DNA of 64,000 nt from Larus michahellis (Eukaryota > Chordata > Aves > Charadriiformes > Laridae), in NCBI RefSeq assembly GCF_964199755.1, contig NC_133913.1, positions 8,596,201 to 8,660,200 of the forward strand, read 5' to 3'. The translations under genes and the position numbers were made by a program. Below are positions 1 to 11,190 of this stretch, one piece after another. Within the stretch, counting starts at the first letter, position 1, and each line of letters begins with the position of its first letter. The notes under the pieces are model-generated. The model was not told where the DNA came from. It did no database searches and saw only the letters and a list, made by a program, of their open reading frames with translations.

Positions 1-1320
1 CTTGAAGGACACCACTCTTTAATGGTTTCCACTTGGACATTCCACTAGGCCTTCTCTATCTGTTCCTCCTACCTGTGTTATGACTTTATTCCACGGCTTT
101 GCTCTCTGTGTAGGTAAAACCCAGTCCTGAAGAAGATCCTGATCTGAAACATAAAGAGCTGTCTAGAGGCCTAGTCAAAATTGAGGGTCCACAAACTACA
201 TTTGCAGGGCGGACCTAGCCAATCAAAACTATGCAATTGTCTCTGATTTGCTTTTTTGCCCCTAACTTCTCAATGAGAAAACGGAAATAAAGATTTAGAT
301 GTTCTTTTACTTTCCCCCAGCTCCTCTGGTTTGCGAAACCCAGTCATACCAATAAAGTGTAAAACACTGTGACCAAATCAACTGTGCAACAAAATAAGAT
401 GAGAATAATCAGGTGTTAACTTAGGTATCTACAACGAAAAGTATGTTTCTGGGCCAATTGCTTTTGTCTCCCTTTATAGTCAAACGGAGAAACAGTCCAA
501 TTTAAAACACGATTAGTCTTATCTACCTGAGGATGGTCTTAAACGCCCTGCAGAGGACCTTTCCATTGAGCATAAAAAGACTAGCCAAATACCTCAAAAA
601 CAGGTGTCTACATTTTAGGTATCTGAAGGCAAGTGAATGAATCCAGTCTTCAAAAGAAGTATAAAGCACTTAGTTCTGAGAATATTATATTCTGAGAATA
701 TTAGTTCTTATTTCTTAGTTCTGAGAATATTAAGAAACCTTTAGAAAGAATCATGATTGGAGGTGGCAGTCAAAATGCATATCTTTAGTGGGTAAAAATT
801 AGGTTAGTACCCTCAGCACCAGGAAATAATAAGTACATTTGAAGGAAGCTCAGAGGAATGACTTTACTGCAATTATTCTCTTGATTACGTTTAATCTGGA
901 GTTCAAAAACTAGAGCATGAGGAAACTTCTACTGTGATATGCCTGTAGCCCTAGAAATATAAAATGTGAACCAGTGACATTATTAATCTCATGAAAGTCA
1001 TAACATTTTCTACAAATTTTCCAAGGAGCATCTAAGGACAGTCAGTGGCAGGATTTTATACCACAGATGTATGCAGTCATTCAGGTGCACATTAGATCAG
1101 TCACGTTCCTGGAAATAAATTGGAAATAAGTTGGAAATAAATTCCAACTCAGTTATACAGTTCTGTTCCAAAGTCATGCTTCTGAGAACTGTTAGAGGCA
1201 TGAGATTTACAGTAGAGAGAACTATGATACTGATTTCCTGTTACTGAGAGATGTTAAGAGGATAGCTACTTGGTATCCACATAGAGTGTGAGAATGTTTA
1301 TTTTTCAATCAGATTTTCTC
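1..1320. other. intergenic DNA without a recognised gene
   Basis: I see no coding exon or RNA gene here. The sequence is AT-rich and the open frames are short. Two small local duplications stand out: three copies of TTCTGAGAATATTA-like sequence at about 677-732, and a repeated GGAAATAA(A/G)TT unit at about 1110-1145. Both look like slippage products. The stretch leads into LTR-like copy A. Confidence 0.5.
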
Positions 1321-1324
1321 ACTA

Positions 1325-2735
1325 AGGACCTTGCCAAATTGTAATGATAATAAAAAGGAGGGAGTCAAAACCACAAAGACATAAAACCTGGCCAATTAGC
1401 ACTAAAAGACAATAACCAGGAATAAACATCACCAGTTGATGAGCTCTCAAGAAACTCCAGGTGACTATGACTTTGCAACTAGTGAGGATGCAAACATGAG
1501 GGTTGAGGATGTTGGATGGGGTCAGTGGGACCATGCTAGCTGATGAGGGGATGTTCAGGATGAGGGGATGTTCAGGTTAAGGAGAGCCAGGAGGAACAAA
1601 GAGGGGGATAGACAGAAAAGGGATCTAAAAGGGAATGGTTCAGTGTAAACTGGGGCTGGTCACTGCTGGTCTGGCTGAGCTGTGTGCCTGATCACTGCCT
1701 TCTGTCCTGTCTTATTAAATCTTTTCATAACTGTGCAGGTATTCTCACTCTATCCCGTGTGTACATGTGCTGCAAGAAACAAGTACGATCTTCTGGGGGG
1801 ATCGGTGTGAGTGGATTTGGTGCCAGCTACTGAAGTGAGACTGGGGGCATGGGCACCCTTGGCTTCTAGTGTGAGCTATGGGAGCAAGCGGGTCCCAGTG
1901 TAGCTACTGGAACTAATAGGTTCTCAGCCTACAGTCACTGGGGTGAGAAGAGTGTGTGTCCTCAAAAACAGTTACTGAGGGGACTGGCATGAGTGAGGTG
2001 AGTGAGGGGCTCAGCACTGGCAGCTGGAGCAGGACCATGGGTCACAGCTCTTGTGCCTTGTGCTGGCTACTGGGGGCAGGGGGGATTGTCTGTATCTCCC
2101 TCAAACTAGGTGTGTTTGGAGTGTGCATGTATATTCACCAGCAAACTTAAAGCTGAAGCAGATAGCGAGTTGGAGGTCCAGGCAAGGGTGTAAGATGCAC
2201 AGAGAGTCTGTGCTGGTGCCCAGGGAGAACCTGTGAGTGTGGGATGACTGTGTGAGTGCTGCATGTTTGGTGCATCAAGCTGGACCAGCCAGTGGGCAGG
2301 GGACCTGTGGGGCGGGTGAGAGGGCCAGGATGTGGGCGAGGGTACTGTACAGATAGAGGGGCTATGCAAGTGGACCCACAAATGTGCATGTGCTTGTGAA
2401 TCCTGGGGATGTTATAGTGTGCCTGCACTAGTGACCTCCTGTCTTTGCCAACCCCAGAGGAGGAGGGGACATGCCTGTCTGCATTCGTGTGTGATGAGAG
2501 TCCTGTATGTATTGTCTGTGACAGTCTGTGTGGCTGGCATGTCTGTGTGTCTTTGTGTCTGTGTCCTCAGGGATATGTGCTTACCTTTACTACTGGTTAA
2601 ACCTGCAAATAGAATAGCAGCAGCTCCATCCCTGAGATCCTGAGTCCCTAGGCACTAGGCTGGGCTCCAGTGGCTGGGCAGAAGGGTCCCAGGCCAGGGC
2701 TGATGGAGCCTCCAGCTGCTCTTGACATCCTTTAA
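1325..2735 (+). mobile_element. solo-LTR-like repeat, family 1, copy A (old)
   Basis: This stretch aligns by eye with three other places in the window (about 10140, 29705 and 31600). In copies B and C the shared block has a TATAAAAG box followed about 90 bp later by AATAAA or ATTAAA, which is the promoter-R-poly(A) plan of a retroviral LTR. After the poly(A) signal there is an unusually long tail made of degenerate repeats of the kind GCCAGCTACTGAAG. The shared homology stops near the motif TTGACATCCTTTAA at about 2735. I see no adjoining gag, pol or env sequence, so it is best read as a decayed solo LTR of an endogenous retrovirus. Its ends are approximate. Confidence 0.6.
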
Positions 2736-4960
2736 TAATGCTGAAGGTGTTTGAGACTTCAAGGTGCCCTGGGATAGCACTAAAGCCCAGCTCGCAGGTT
2801 TCTACATCCCCAATGACTAGAGTAATCTCTGAAGAAAACAATATTCTTTTTTACTGCTCTGATTGTCTTTAAAAGGCACTACATAATTTTGCTGTAGAAG
2901 CAATTTCATGATTGAACAATCATGCAGATGCTCATATAGGTTCTCACGTACTTGCAAGTCAAAATGCCTGTGTGTGATGTAGTTTCATTGTCCCTGTTCT
3001 GTGAAACTACCTGATTGTGCTACTATTTCAACTAAATTGATAGAATTTAACAAATTCCTTTTCTTCTTCTCTGCGAGGCTAGTCTTTGTCAACTAGCATC
3101 ATGACATCTGCGTGAAGGGCAGGTAAATTCCATTTATGGTCCTTTGGAGAAAACATGCCTGAGGTTCCATGGAATATACCATGTGATAATGTCACAGATT
3201 ATTCAAGATGTGGCAGGAGAGAATCTACATTTAACATACAATTTAAAATCTGCAATGTAAGCTGACTGTAGGAGTTATCAGCCCAACACTGTCCTTAATG
3301 TAAGAAAACAAAGGAAATTCTTCTAGTGAAATTTGCATGATCCTTTTTGGAGGCACTGGATGACAGAACTGCTGAAGGTAGGAACTTACTTCAAAATGCT
3401 CTTTGTGAATACATAAAGCAAATCCAAGGAAGAGTGAAGACCAAAACTTGAAGGTCCTCATAGCCACTAAACAAGAATTACACAAAGTGAGAGTTGTTTC
3501 TCTCAGTTGTTTCTCTCAGTTTCTGTTCAGTAAACCAATGACTGCTGTGAGACTTACCGACTTTAATTAACAGCTGATGACCAAAGCGATAGTCTAAAAC
3601 TTTAGTAAGGGATCAAAGAGCAGAATTAGGTAGATTCAACTTCAGGTGCATGGATCTGACAAGTTAAGAAAACTGGTGTGAATGTGTGCCATTACAAACT
3701 GCAGAAAATATTTGATGTCATTCTCTATTCTGTTATGCACAGGTTATATTGAGGTATCTCTCAGACTTTGGAGCTTCAAATAGCACAGTGTTCTTTCATT
3801 TCTTTGTTAACGGAATCAGTCAAAACCAGAAAGATTCCTTTTAAATACATCAGACCTTTAAATGCCCAAGAACATTAGGAGTTTCTTTATTGTGCTTGTA
3901 AGCTAAAATCATCTGTGACTCCCAGTTCCACAGCTTTCACTTTCATGTTCATGTCAGAAAAGAACGCTGACAGAAAGGCATCTTGTGTGAGTGAAGTTTT
4001 GGCAGAAAGAATTTAGATGAAGTCAGTATGAGAAATGATTGCATCATGGCAGGGCTGTGTGCACTGCTCTTGCTCTGATGATGTGTCCTTCTCTATGAGT
4101 GGTGGTCTGTTGACCAGGTCCATGTGTGCACAGTGGAAAAGGTGCTTCCCTGCTGTGTGCCCATATATGCATACATTTCTGCTGCCCAAATGCATTCTGT
4201 GCCTTGAGATTTACTGGTGTCGTCCACAGGTTGGTTGCCCCTTTGGGAAGAGATGACAAGTCGGAAGAATGCAGAATTAATGACCACTTTCTCCTCTGTG
4301 CCAGGCTAATTTCTTCTCTCCTTCTGTGCATCAGTTTCCCATTCTGGGCAGAAAGAAAACACAGAGGTACCACGGCTGGCACAGCGCTGCATGAATATCC
4401 CATTGGCATCGCACACACAGCAACACTCACCACGGTAATGAGGCAATGTGACTAATGAAGGAGATGGTACTGAGCTTCACCCTCTACACTTTATTAGTGT
4501 TCTCTGTGGGTATCTTTCCCTCTAATTACTCCTTCTTCCATTTTTTGTCTGTATACAATGGGTATTTGGGTTTGCTTTGATTTGTTTTGGTTTTGCTTTC
4601 TTTGGACTGTGGGTGTTTTGGCTGTCAGCTGGGCTTTCTCTGCAGTGCAGAAAACACCTACAAAGCCACTTGGGACCACAGACCTGACATGTGGGGGGAG
4701 CCCATGTTCTCAGCAATTAACCATACACCCATAATGGAGCCAACCCTTAAATACTAACTCCTCATAGTTGTATGCTTGGTCACTGTCCCAAACTATGAAA
4801 TGTAGGGAGTGCTAACATCACGCACTTGCAGCACGCATGGACATTGCCTTCTTCCTTTGTTCAGCTGAGCCCTCTATAGAGTTTCACCCTCCAGGGATTT
4901 CAAAGAAACTCCTCACTTCAGCAACTGGCTGAAGCACCGTGATCTTGGTCCAGTGACTAC
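2736..4960. other. intergenic DNA upstream of the first OR gene
   Basis: No gene, RNA gene or repeat that I can name. Non-coding 5' exons and the promoter of the downstream OR gene may lie here but cannot be located by eye. A T-rich, GT-rich stretch occurs at about 4555-4625. Confidence 0.4.
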
Positions 4961-4994
4961 CCCTCTGACAGTCCGTCCATTTAATTCCTCCCAG

Positions 4995-5960
4995 ATGAAG
5001 CCAACAGATGATCCAGAACCAGGAAACCACACTCTGCTGACTGGATTTGTCCTCTCTGGATTGTCCAGATACCCAGAACTGAAGCACTTGCTGTTCTTCA
5101 CATTCTGCTTCATTTACACCATCACCATCTTTGGGAACCTTCTCATCTTCACGGTCACACTGCACCCCTCCCTCCGCATGCCCATGTACTTCTTCCTCCG
5201 GGTCCTGTCCTTCCTGGATATCTCCACAGCATCGGTGGTTGTTCCCAAGATGCTGGTAAACTTCCTGTCAGAGGACAGGAGCATTTCCTACATGGGCTGT
5301 GTCGCACAGCTCTACTGTGTGATTTTTTTAGCAGCCACTGAATGTTACCTTTTGGCAGCCATGGCCTACGACCGTTACGTGGCCATATGCAACCCCCTTA
5401 GATATGCAATCATCATGAACAGCAGAGTTTGTCTTTCCTTGGTCCTGCTGTCATGCTGCAGCGGTAATGTCGCGTCCGTGGTGCAGACAGCTTGGGTGTT
5501 TGCATTGCCGTTTTGTGGGCCCAGGAAGATTAACTACTTCTTCTGTGATATTCCCCCCCTCATCATGCTCTCCTGCACTGACACTTCTTTGTATGAAAAG
5601 CAGATCGTTATAGCCACAGCACTGGTCATCTTTATGCCATTTTGTCTCATTCTGGTATCCTATGCCTGCATCATCTCCAGCATCCTGAAAATTTCCTCTG
5701 CAGAGGGCAGACACAAGACTTTCTCCACCTGTTCCTCACATCTTACTGTTGTAACACTGTATTATGCAAGTGGGACCTTGATTTATTTACGGCCAAAATC
5801 CAGTAATTCACAAGACACTAAGAAAGTCCTAGCTCTCATGTACACGGTCATAATTCCCACATTAAACCCCCTGATTTACAGCCTGAGGAATAAAGAAGTG
5901 AAAGGAGTACTAATAAAAAGAATAGCTGAGCTGAGGAAGATACAAACTTATTCTGCTTGA
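4995..5960 (+). CDS. olfactory receptor, OR10-like (class II)
   Basis: This is an intact odorant-binding seven-helix GPCR of 321 residues that would couple to the olfactory G protein in sensory cilia. Visible family marks are an N-glycosylation site NHT at residues 11-13, GN in helix 1 (47-48), PMYFFL at 63-68, the disulphide Cys102, MAYDRYVAIC at 123-132, the second-loop cysteines at 174, 184 and 194, SY at 222-223, KTFSTCSSH at 241-249 and PTLNPLIYSLRN at 288-299. An earlier in-frame ATG lies at 4953. I prefer 4995 because the N-tail length then fits the family and a pyrimidine tract ending CCTCCCAG sits directly before this ATG, as a 3' splice site would. An AATAAA at 6171-6176 is a good poly(A) signal. 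The subfamily call comes from remembered motifs (ECYLLAAMAYDRY, LYYASGTLIYLRP) and is less certain than the OR identity. Confidence 0.93.
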   Translation: MKPTDDPEPGNHTLLTGFVLSGLSRYPELKHLLFFTFCFIYTITIFGNLLIFTVTLHPSLRMPMYFFLRVLSFLDISTASVVVPKMLVNFLSEDRSISYMGCVAQLYCVIFLAATECYLLAAMAYDRYVAICNPLRYAIIMNSRVCLSLVLLSCCSGNVASVVQTAWVFALPFCGPRKINYFFCDIPPLIMLSCTDTSLYEKQIVIATALVIFMPFCLILVSYACIISSILKISSAEGRHKTFSTCSSHLTVVTLYYASGTLIYLRPKSSNSQDTKKVLALMYTVIIPTLNPLIYSLRNKEVKGVLIKRIAELRKIQTYSA

Positions 5961-6179
5961 AAGGAATCTTACTTCTCCTCTGTATACTTGGATTTTTTGT
6001 TTCTTTTATGCCTGACTTTTATTAAACACCCTGATAACTTGGAGCACTTGGAAAATGAATGTATCTCAAACTCCACTTAGAGATTTTGTGCTTCTTCTGT
6101 CCAGTGTGAGTTTATATGAATCTTACCACTTCCATATTCATGATATACCACCTTGCACTCTCTTATGGAAAATAAAGTT

Positions 6180-8135
6180 TCAATCTTTGTTTCCAAGAAA
6201 AAAAAGTTAGTATTTCATACAGTACAGTCACTATAGCACAGACTGCAATATGTCTTAGACTAGTATCTTGTCACCTGGGCCATAGTGTCACTTGTATTTT
6301 TCATGTCTCTGTTACTAGTCCTTTATGCCATGAATAAAATTTTGGAGAAGTGCCTGAGAGCCTCATTCAAACACTCACAGATAAATGACTGGACCTTGGA
6401 GTCATTTACTTTCTGTCATTTGGAAGGCAGGAGGAAATCAGCTCTAGCTTTGTCAGAGAGTAGGAAACTGAAGGCAGTCTCCTACATGACCAAGGTCTGT
6501 AAGTTCCTGTGTGAACGTGTGGCATCTGCCTGTATGTGCCATTTCACCTGGTAATGCAGAGAATCTGTGTCAGATTTCACAAGGTTCTTCTGTCTCATGT
6601 TTTAGTACAGCACATGGGCATCTTCCTTCTATTTCAGCAGAATCCAGAGACCAAGACTCATCATTTAGTCTTCCAAGAATAAGTGGGAGAAAAATGTGTT
6701 GTTTGGTGAATTTGGTTAAACAGAAAAATGATCATAATGAGCAAGAAAAACCTCTCATGGGAGTTGTCTCCACTGAGTTTTGCCTGTTACCTTTTAGGGA
6801 CAAATACGAAAGACAAGCATGAGTGCAGTTCTACCAGTTGCCTTTTCTTGCAGTCCAGAGGGTACAACCACCATCTTATCACAATGGACTCTGTCAGTCA
6901 TCTCCAGTGCCAACCTTCTGCCAGGACGTCCCGAGGACTGAGAAGCTCCTCAGAACAACCAGATCTCCAATGGCCGCTGAGTGTGCATATTTGTGCGTAT
7001 ACACATACATGTATGCTTGTGTGTACGTGTGTATGGGAGACCTCTTTGCTCAGACCCTATTGAGAACTTCTTGCATACTTAGGCAGGTGGCAGAGGTGCT
7101 GCAGTGTGCTGGAGGTTGGTCTTGGACTGTGCTTAGTGGAAATGGGTTGCCTTTGCCCTTCTCAGCTGGTGCAGGGGTGGCCTACCTGCTGTCACAACAT
7201 CATTTGCCTCAGCAGGAGGAGGCTGCTTGAATCTTTGTAATCCTCCTCCTACACTGAGTGACATCTGTGGAAGAGACTGTTCTCTGCTCTCCTCATCTCC
7301 CTAGTGTCCTGATTCAAGGCCTTCTGCACCTTTGCAACACTCCTAATTTTAGAAAAATGCAGTAAAGACATCTGCATTTTAGCTAGCTGTCCTTTTTTTC
7401 TAGATAATGAGGAGAAATGGGCACTTCTTGAGAACAGGTCATCTGTCCTACTTTAAATTCCTAATTTAGGATCAGGGCCCACCAGAATACTGTATCCTTT
7501 TCTCTCTGGTGATACTCTATTAGAAAGGCCGTGCAACAGTCAATCCAAACAATATCCATAGAATATGGCTGAAACATATGAAAAAGCTTTAAAGAAAAAA
7601 GCTACAGAAAATGCAGTTGTTAAAACCACAATTAGACATTAGAAGCAGAGGGAGCAGTAGTCATGACCTTATTTAAGTAGTTCTTGGGAAACAATCAAGA
7701 CTGCAAGAGAGATGAGTTCTCATCATTTTCAAGCTGAGGTGATTGAAACCTGTAGTGCCCCTACTTTATGGTACAGTGTACAGGTGGGAGATGGGGAGCA
7801 TGCTTTTCTCTAGGTGTCCTGCTAAAGCTGGGCTGCAGTGCAGAAAAGACAGAAAATGCAGTTTGTTTTGTTTGTTTTCTTCATCACTTGGCACTAATGG
7901 ACCTCAGTAAAGGATATGCTATTGTAGGAAGTCTTATTTCCTAGGAAAGACTAGTTGTTATTGGTTAGGGACTATTCAGAAGGATGAATAGCAGGTTCTA
8001 AGTCTCCACAGGAGATGGAAAGTTGCATTAGGCGTTCTCCTGGTACAACCTAACTATACTGAATGAAAGCAGGATTTTCCACATAAGAATGCAGCAGCAG
8101 AGATCCTTGGTTAGCTGTTCCAATGCACTCCTATA
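6180..8135. other. intergenic DNA, nothing recognised
   Basis: There are short open frames only, none with family features, and no repeat I can identify. A CA/TG-rich patch occurs at about 6990-7035. Confidence 0.4.
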
Positions 8136-8176
8136 TTTAGGAATAAAAGACTGAATTTCAGTCTTTTATTCCTAAA
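8136..8176. repeat. perfect 20-bp inverted repeat with a 1-nt spacer
   Basis: The left arm at 8136-8155 (TTTAGGAATAAAAGACTGAA) is the exact reverse complement of the right arm at 8157-8176, with a single T between them. The right arm runs directly into CR1-derived sequence. It could extrude as a cruciform or hairpin. Confidence 0.9.
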
Positions 8177-8545
8177 CTCACCAAGAGTGCACTCTGTCCT
8201 ATCATCAAGGTCATTGATGAAGATGCTAAACAGTACTTGACCCAATATTGACTCTTGGAGTACTCCACAAATGTCTGGCCTGCAGCTGGACTTTGAGCCC
8301 CTGATCACAATACTCTGAGTGCAGCAGTTCAGCAAGTTTTCAGTCCGCCCCACTGTCCAGTTAGCTACTCCATGCTTTGTCAGCTTGTCTATTATGATGT
8401 GACAAGACCGAGTATGAAAAACCTTACTGAAGTCTGCCCTCATCCATCAAGCCAGTGATCTCATTGTAGAAGGCTGTCAGGTCGGTTAAGCATGATTTCC
8501 CCTTCATAAATCCATGCTGATCTCTGAAGCAGCTCAAACCCCCTC
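8177..8545 (-). mobile_element. CR1 LINE fragment (reverse transcriptase part)
   Basis: The minus strand encodes a decayed piece of CR1 reverse transcriptase: a version of the KAFDTVSHNIL region, ENLLN, a version of GVPQGSILGPVLF, and IFINDLDDRTECTL. Further upstream on the minus strand it carries a remnant of the AFYNEITGLMDEG region. It has no CR1 3' end, so it is an internal fragment, and it is clearly diverged. Confidence 0.75.
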
Positions 8546-9330
8546 ATTCACTGCTAGTATCTCCATTTCATTTGGGGTGTACCAACACCCCCAGCTATAA
8601 AATCCTAGAGGTCAGCCTTGGGTCTCTGAATGTTTTCTGCCAAAGGCTCCAGGTGAGACCATGCTCCCCAAGTGTGGTGCAGACTACACTCCTCACAGAT
8701 GGTTCTTTCTGGATTGTCCCAAGGGCTGCTGCAGGAACTCTCTCGTTTGATCTGTTCAAAGGCTCATTGCAGCTCAGGGAACAAGTTTAAAGAGTTGTTC
8801 TTTCAGGTCACTCGACAGACAGGACTCACAAACTCACTGCAAGAGGGAATATACATTCTCCAGAAACTCACAATGCCCAGGAAAGATTGTGTTTCTTTTT
8901 TGCTAGTTGGTGGGGATGTGGTTCTTATTGAACACATCCATTGTGATGTGACAACACCCATTTTGCCATTCTGTTCCCAAAATCTGGACCTCTTGTGCAG
9001 GTCCTCTGACCTTGCTTTATGGCAAAATCAGTTTTCAGAACAAAGAGGACTTCTACTTCTCAGCATTAGAATCCAGTGTCTGGTTTTGGTATAAAGAAGG
9101 CATCCTCTTTTCAGATGATCTGCCATTTCAGCAAGATTACACGTCTTTTCAGGCATCAACTCCCAGGCCTTTGGAAGTGAAAACTGGTCTAGACATCTAT
9201 CCAAATTCTCCCACACAACTTGCCACCCAGGCATTGGCTGATTTAGAGCATATTCCTATGTGTCTTCCCCAATCGGTTGGTTACTGGAGTCTCCACCGTG
9301 TGGTGGGTGGACCCTGGCCAGCTTTTAAAC
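8546..9330. other. intergenic DNA, nothing recognised
   Basis: Short open frames without recognisable domains. I see no repeat with known ends. Confidence 0.4.
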
Positions 9331-9334
9331 CCCC

Positions 9335-9610
9335 ACTCTACCTCTCGTTCACTCCCCTCACCCATGGGATGGAGATAAAATAGAAGGCAAAAAGACTCAT
9401 GGATCAAGATACTGACAGCTTAATATGGAAAACTAAAGCTCTGCACTTGGGCAAAGGAAAAAGAGAAAGTCAGTCACTACTTCCCATCGGCAGGAAGTTG
9501 TCCAGCCACTGCCTGTGTTGTGGTTTGTGCCAGACTGGCCACTGAGATGAATGACAGGACCTCAGCACATGTAATGGTTGCTTGGGAAGCATACCGCAAA
9601 CTCTTATCAT
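9335..9610 (-). mobile_element. ERVL-type LTR piece (old, partial)
   Basis: The stretch contains CACTACTTCCCATCGGCAGG, a GTTCAGCCAC-like segment, CAGCACATGTAATGGTTGCT and a CTTGGGAAG segment. Compared with the better preserved LTR at 16157 (CACGTGTAATGGTTACTTGG), this looks like the same family. Only part of the LTR is recognisable and neither end is clear. It is an old fossil with no internal retroviral genes. Confidence 0.55.
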
Positions 9611-9664
9611 TTTTCAGTCATGCTGCTACCCAAGCAGGCAGTCACATCTCCTGTTCTGATGCAG

Positions 9665-10125
9665 GTGATTAATCTATCCGTAGTGCAAGAATTTGCATTT
9701 ATCTTTTCTCAGTTTCATGAGGTTTCTCAGTTTCATGAGGTCCCTCTAGTGTGTCTAGGTCCTTCTGAATGTCCTCCCTTGCACTTGAGTATATTGACTG
9801 TCAATCAGTGCCAGTGATGGACAGTGCCATTACTTCACACTCATGTTCTCTATAAATTGTACGAGACTGTTTTCTGTTTCCTCCTCCAGCTCTTTGATAA
9901 AGATGCTAAACAGGACAGAACGAAGGATAGACCCCTGAGCAAATCCCATCACAACTAGTCTCCAGGTAGATGACAAACCATTCACCATTTCCCTTTGAAT
10001 CCAAAGATTCAGCTTTTCCCCCATCTGGCAGTCCACCCATTCAGACCACAATATCCAAAACTAGATACAAGGATGCTGTGAAAATTTTAACGATATATGG
10101 AAGGAGAGACCATCTGCTCCCTCAA
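9665..10125 (-). mobile_element. CR1 LINE fragment (reverse transcriptase part, very decayed)
   Basis: The minus strand has the equivalent of the CR1 [20 protein letters not shown] region (here GFAQGSILRSVLFSIFIKEL) followed by remnants of the FADDTKL and KFNKAKC regions. A tandem duplication of TTTCTCAGTTTCATGAGG lies inside it at about 9704-9740. It is heavily diverged and has no 3' end. Confidence 0.65.
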
Positions 10126-10139
10126 CATTATCTGATCAC

Positions 10140-10775
10140 GGACCTTGTCAAAATGGGATCATAAGGAAAAGGAGATAGTAAAGATAACATTTAGACACAG
10201 AATCCTAACGCACAAACAATGATGGAGACATTGAGGGAGGCAACAACAAAGCTAATCAGCTAATCAGATGGACTCTCAAGGAACTGCAGGCATCCCTTCA
10301 GAGAGGGCCAACCTGGACTTTGCAACTGATAAAAACGCAAATGGTCACATATACTGGATGGAGCTTGTGGGACTGTGCATACTGAGGAAGAAATGTACAG
10401 AGAGAGGGAATCAGGGAGGAACATAGAGGCAAATAGACAGAAAGGGGTATAAAAGGGGCAGGTTGCGTGTGAAACACAGATGATCAGTGCACTTGTCTGG
10501 CTGAGCCCTGCACCTGATCACCACAGTCTGTCTTGTCTTCCTATTAAATCACTCCTTATCTCTCTCTCTATCTATCTCATGTGTATGTGTGCTGCAAGGA
10601 CTAAGTGCCAGGTACTGAGGGGACTAGTGTGTGTGTGTTTGGTGCCAGCTACTTGAGCCAGACCGGCAGCGTAGGTGCCTGTGGTGTCAACTACTGAAGC
10701 CACTGGGAATGCAGTGTCAACTTATTGGAGAGGCTTATTGGTTTTCTGACAGTTTATCACACAGGCGCACTCTGT
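10140..10775 (+). mobile_element. solo-LTR-like repeat, family 1, copy B (old, partial)
   Basis: Homologous by eye to copies A and C. It keeps a TATAAAAG box at 10448-10455 and an ATTAAA poly(A) signal at 10543-10548, followed by the start of the family's tail with GGTACTGAGGGGACTAG and GTGCCAGCTACTTGAG. It ends earlier than copies A and C and is broken. The OR relic at 10987 lies about 210 bp downstream. Confidence 0.6.
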
Positions 10776-10986
10776 TCGTAACGTGTCCAATCCAACAAGG
10801 AATATAGATGCAATTCAGTCCATTCACAGATGTCTGTGCTGCAGCATGAGTAGCTCACGGGTCACAGTCCTTTCACAGGTTGTATATGCTGTAGTGTGGC
10901 TTATCGCCTATCGCCAGACTGCTGTCCCTTCCGAGTATATATACCTCTTTGCAGGTAGTGACGTCTCCAACCCTACCCCCACCTAT

Positions 10987-11190
10987 TGCAGCATTTTCTC
11001 TCTGTGCTTTTCTCAATAGTTAATGTCATAACTTGTCTGGGGAACTTCACCATTGTTGTCACAGTCATCAGCCACCTGTGGCTTTATAACCCCATGTACT
11101 TTCTGCTGGGAGGCTTGGGCTTTCTAGATATCAGTGACTCCTCAGCCAATGCTCCCAGTTTATTCATGATGACTTTCTCAGACTTGATGA
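10987..11190 (+). pseudogene. olfactory receptor relic (OR4-like, helices 1-2 only)
   Basis: The reading frame encodes NVITCLGNFTIVVTVI, then NPMYFLLGGLGFLDIS and DSSANAP. This lines up with MMTCLGNITILTTVI, TPMYFFLANLAFTDIT and ESSVNTP of the intact OR gene at 14682. The N-terminus and everything after helix 2 are missing; after about 11190 the sequence no longer resembles an OR. It is therefore a fragment of a duplicate of the neighbouring OR4-like gene. Confidence 0.85.

Noticed and set aside
2332-2643. Cys- and Val-rich frame of 103 codons, possible secreted peptide
   Set aside because: It lies in the GT-rich tail of LTR-like copy A and is repeat-derived; similar sequence in copy C does not keep the frame.
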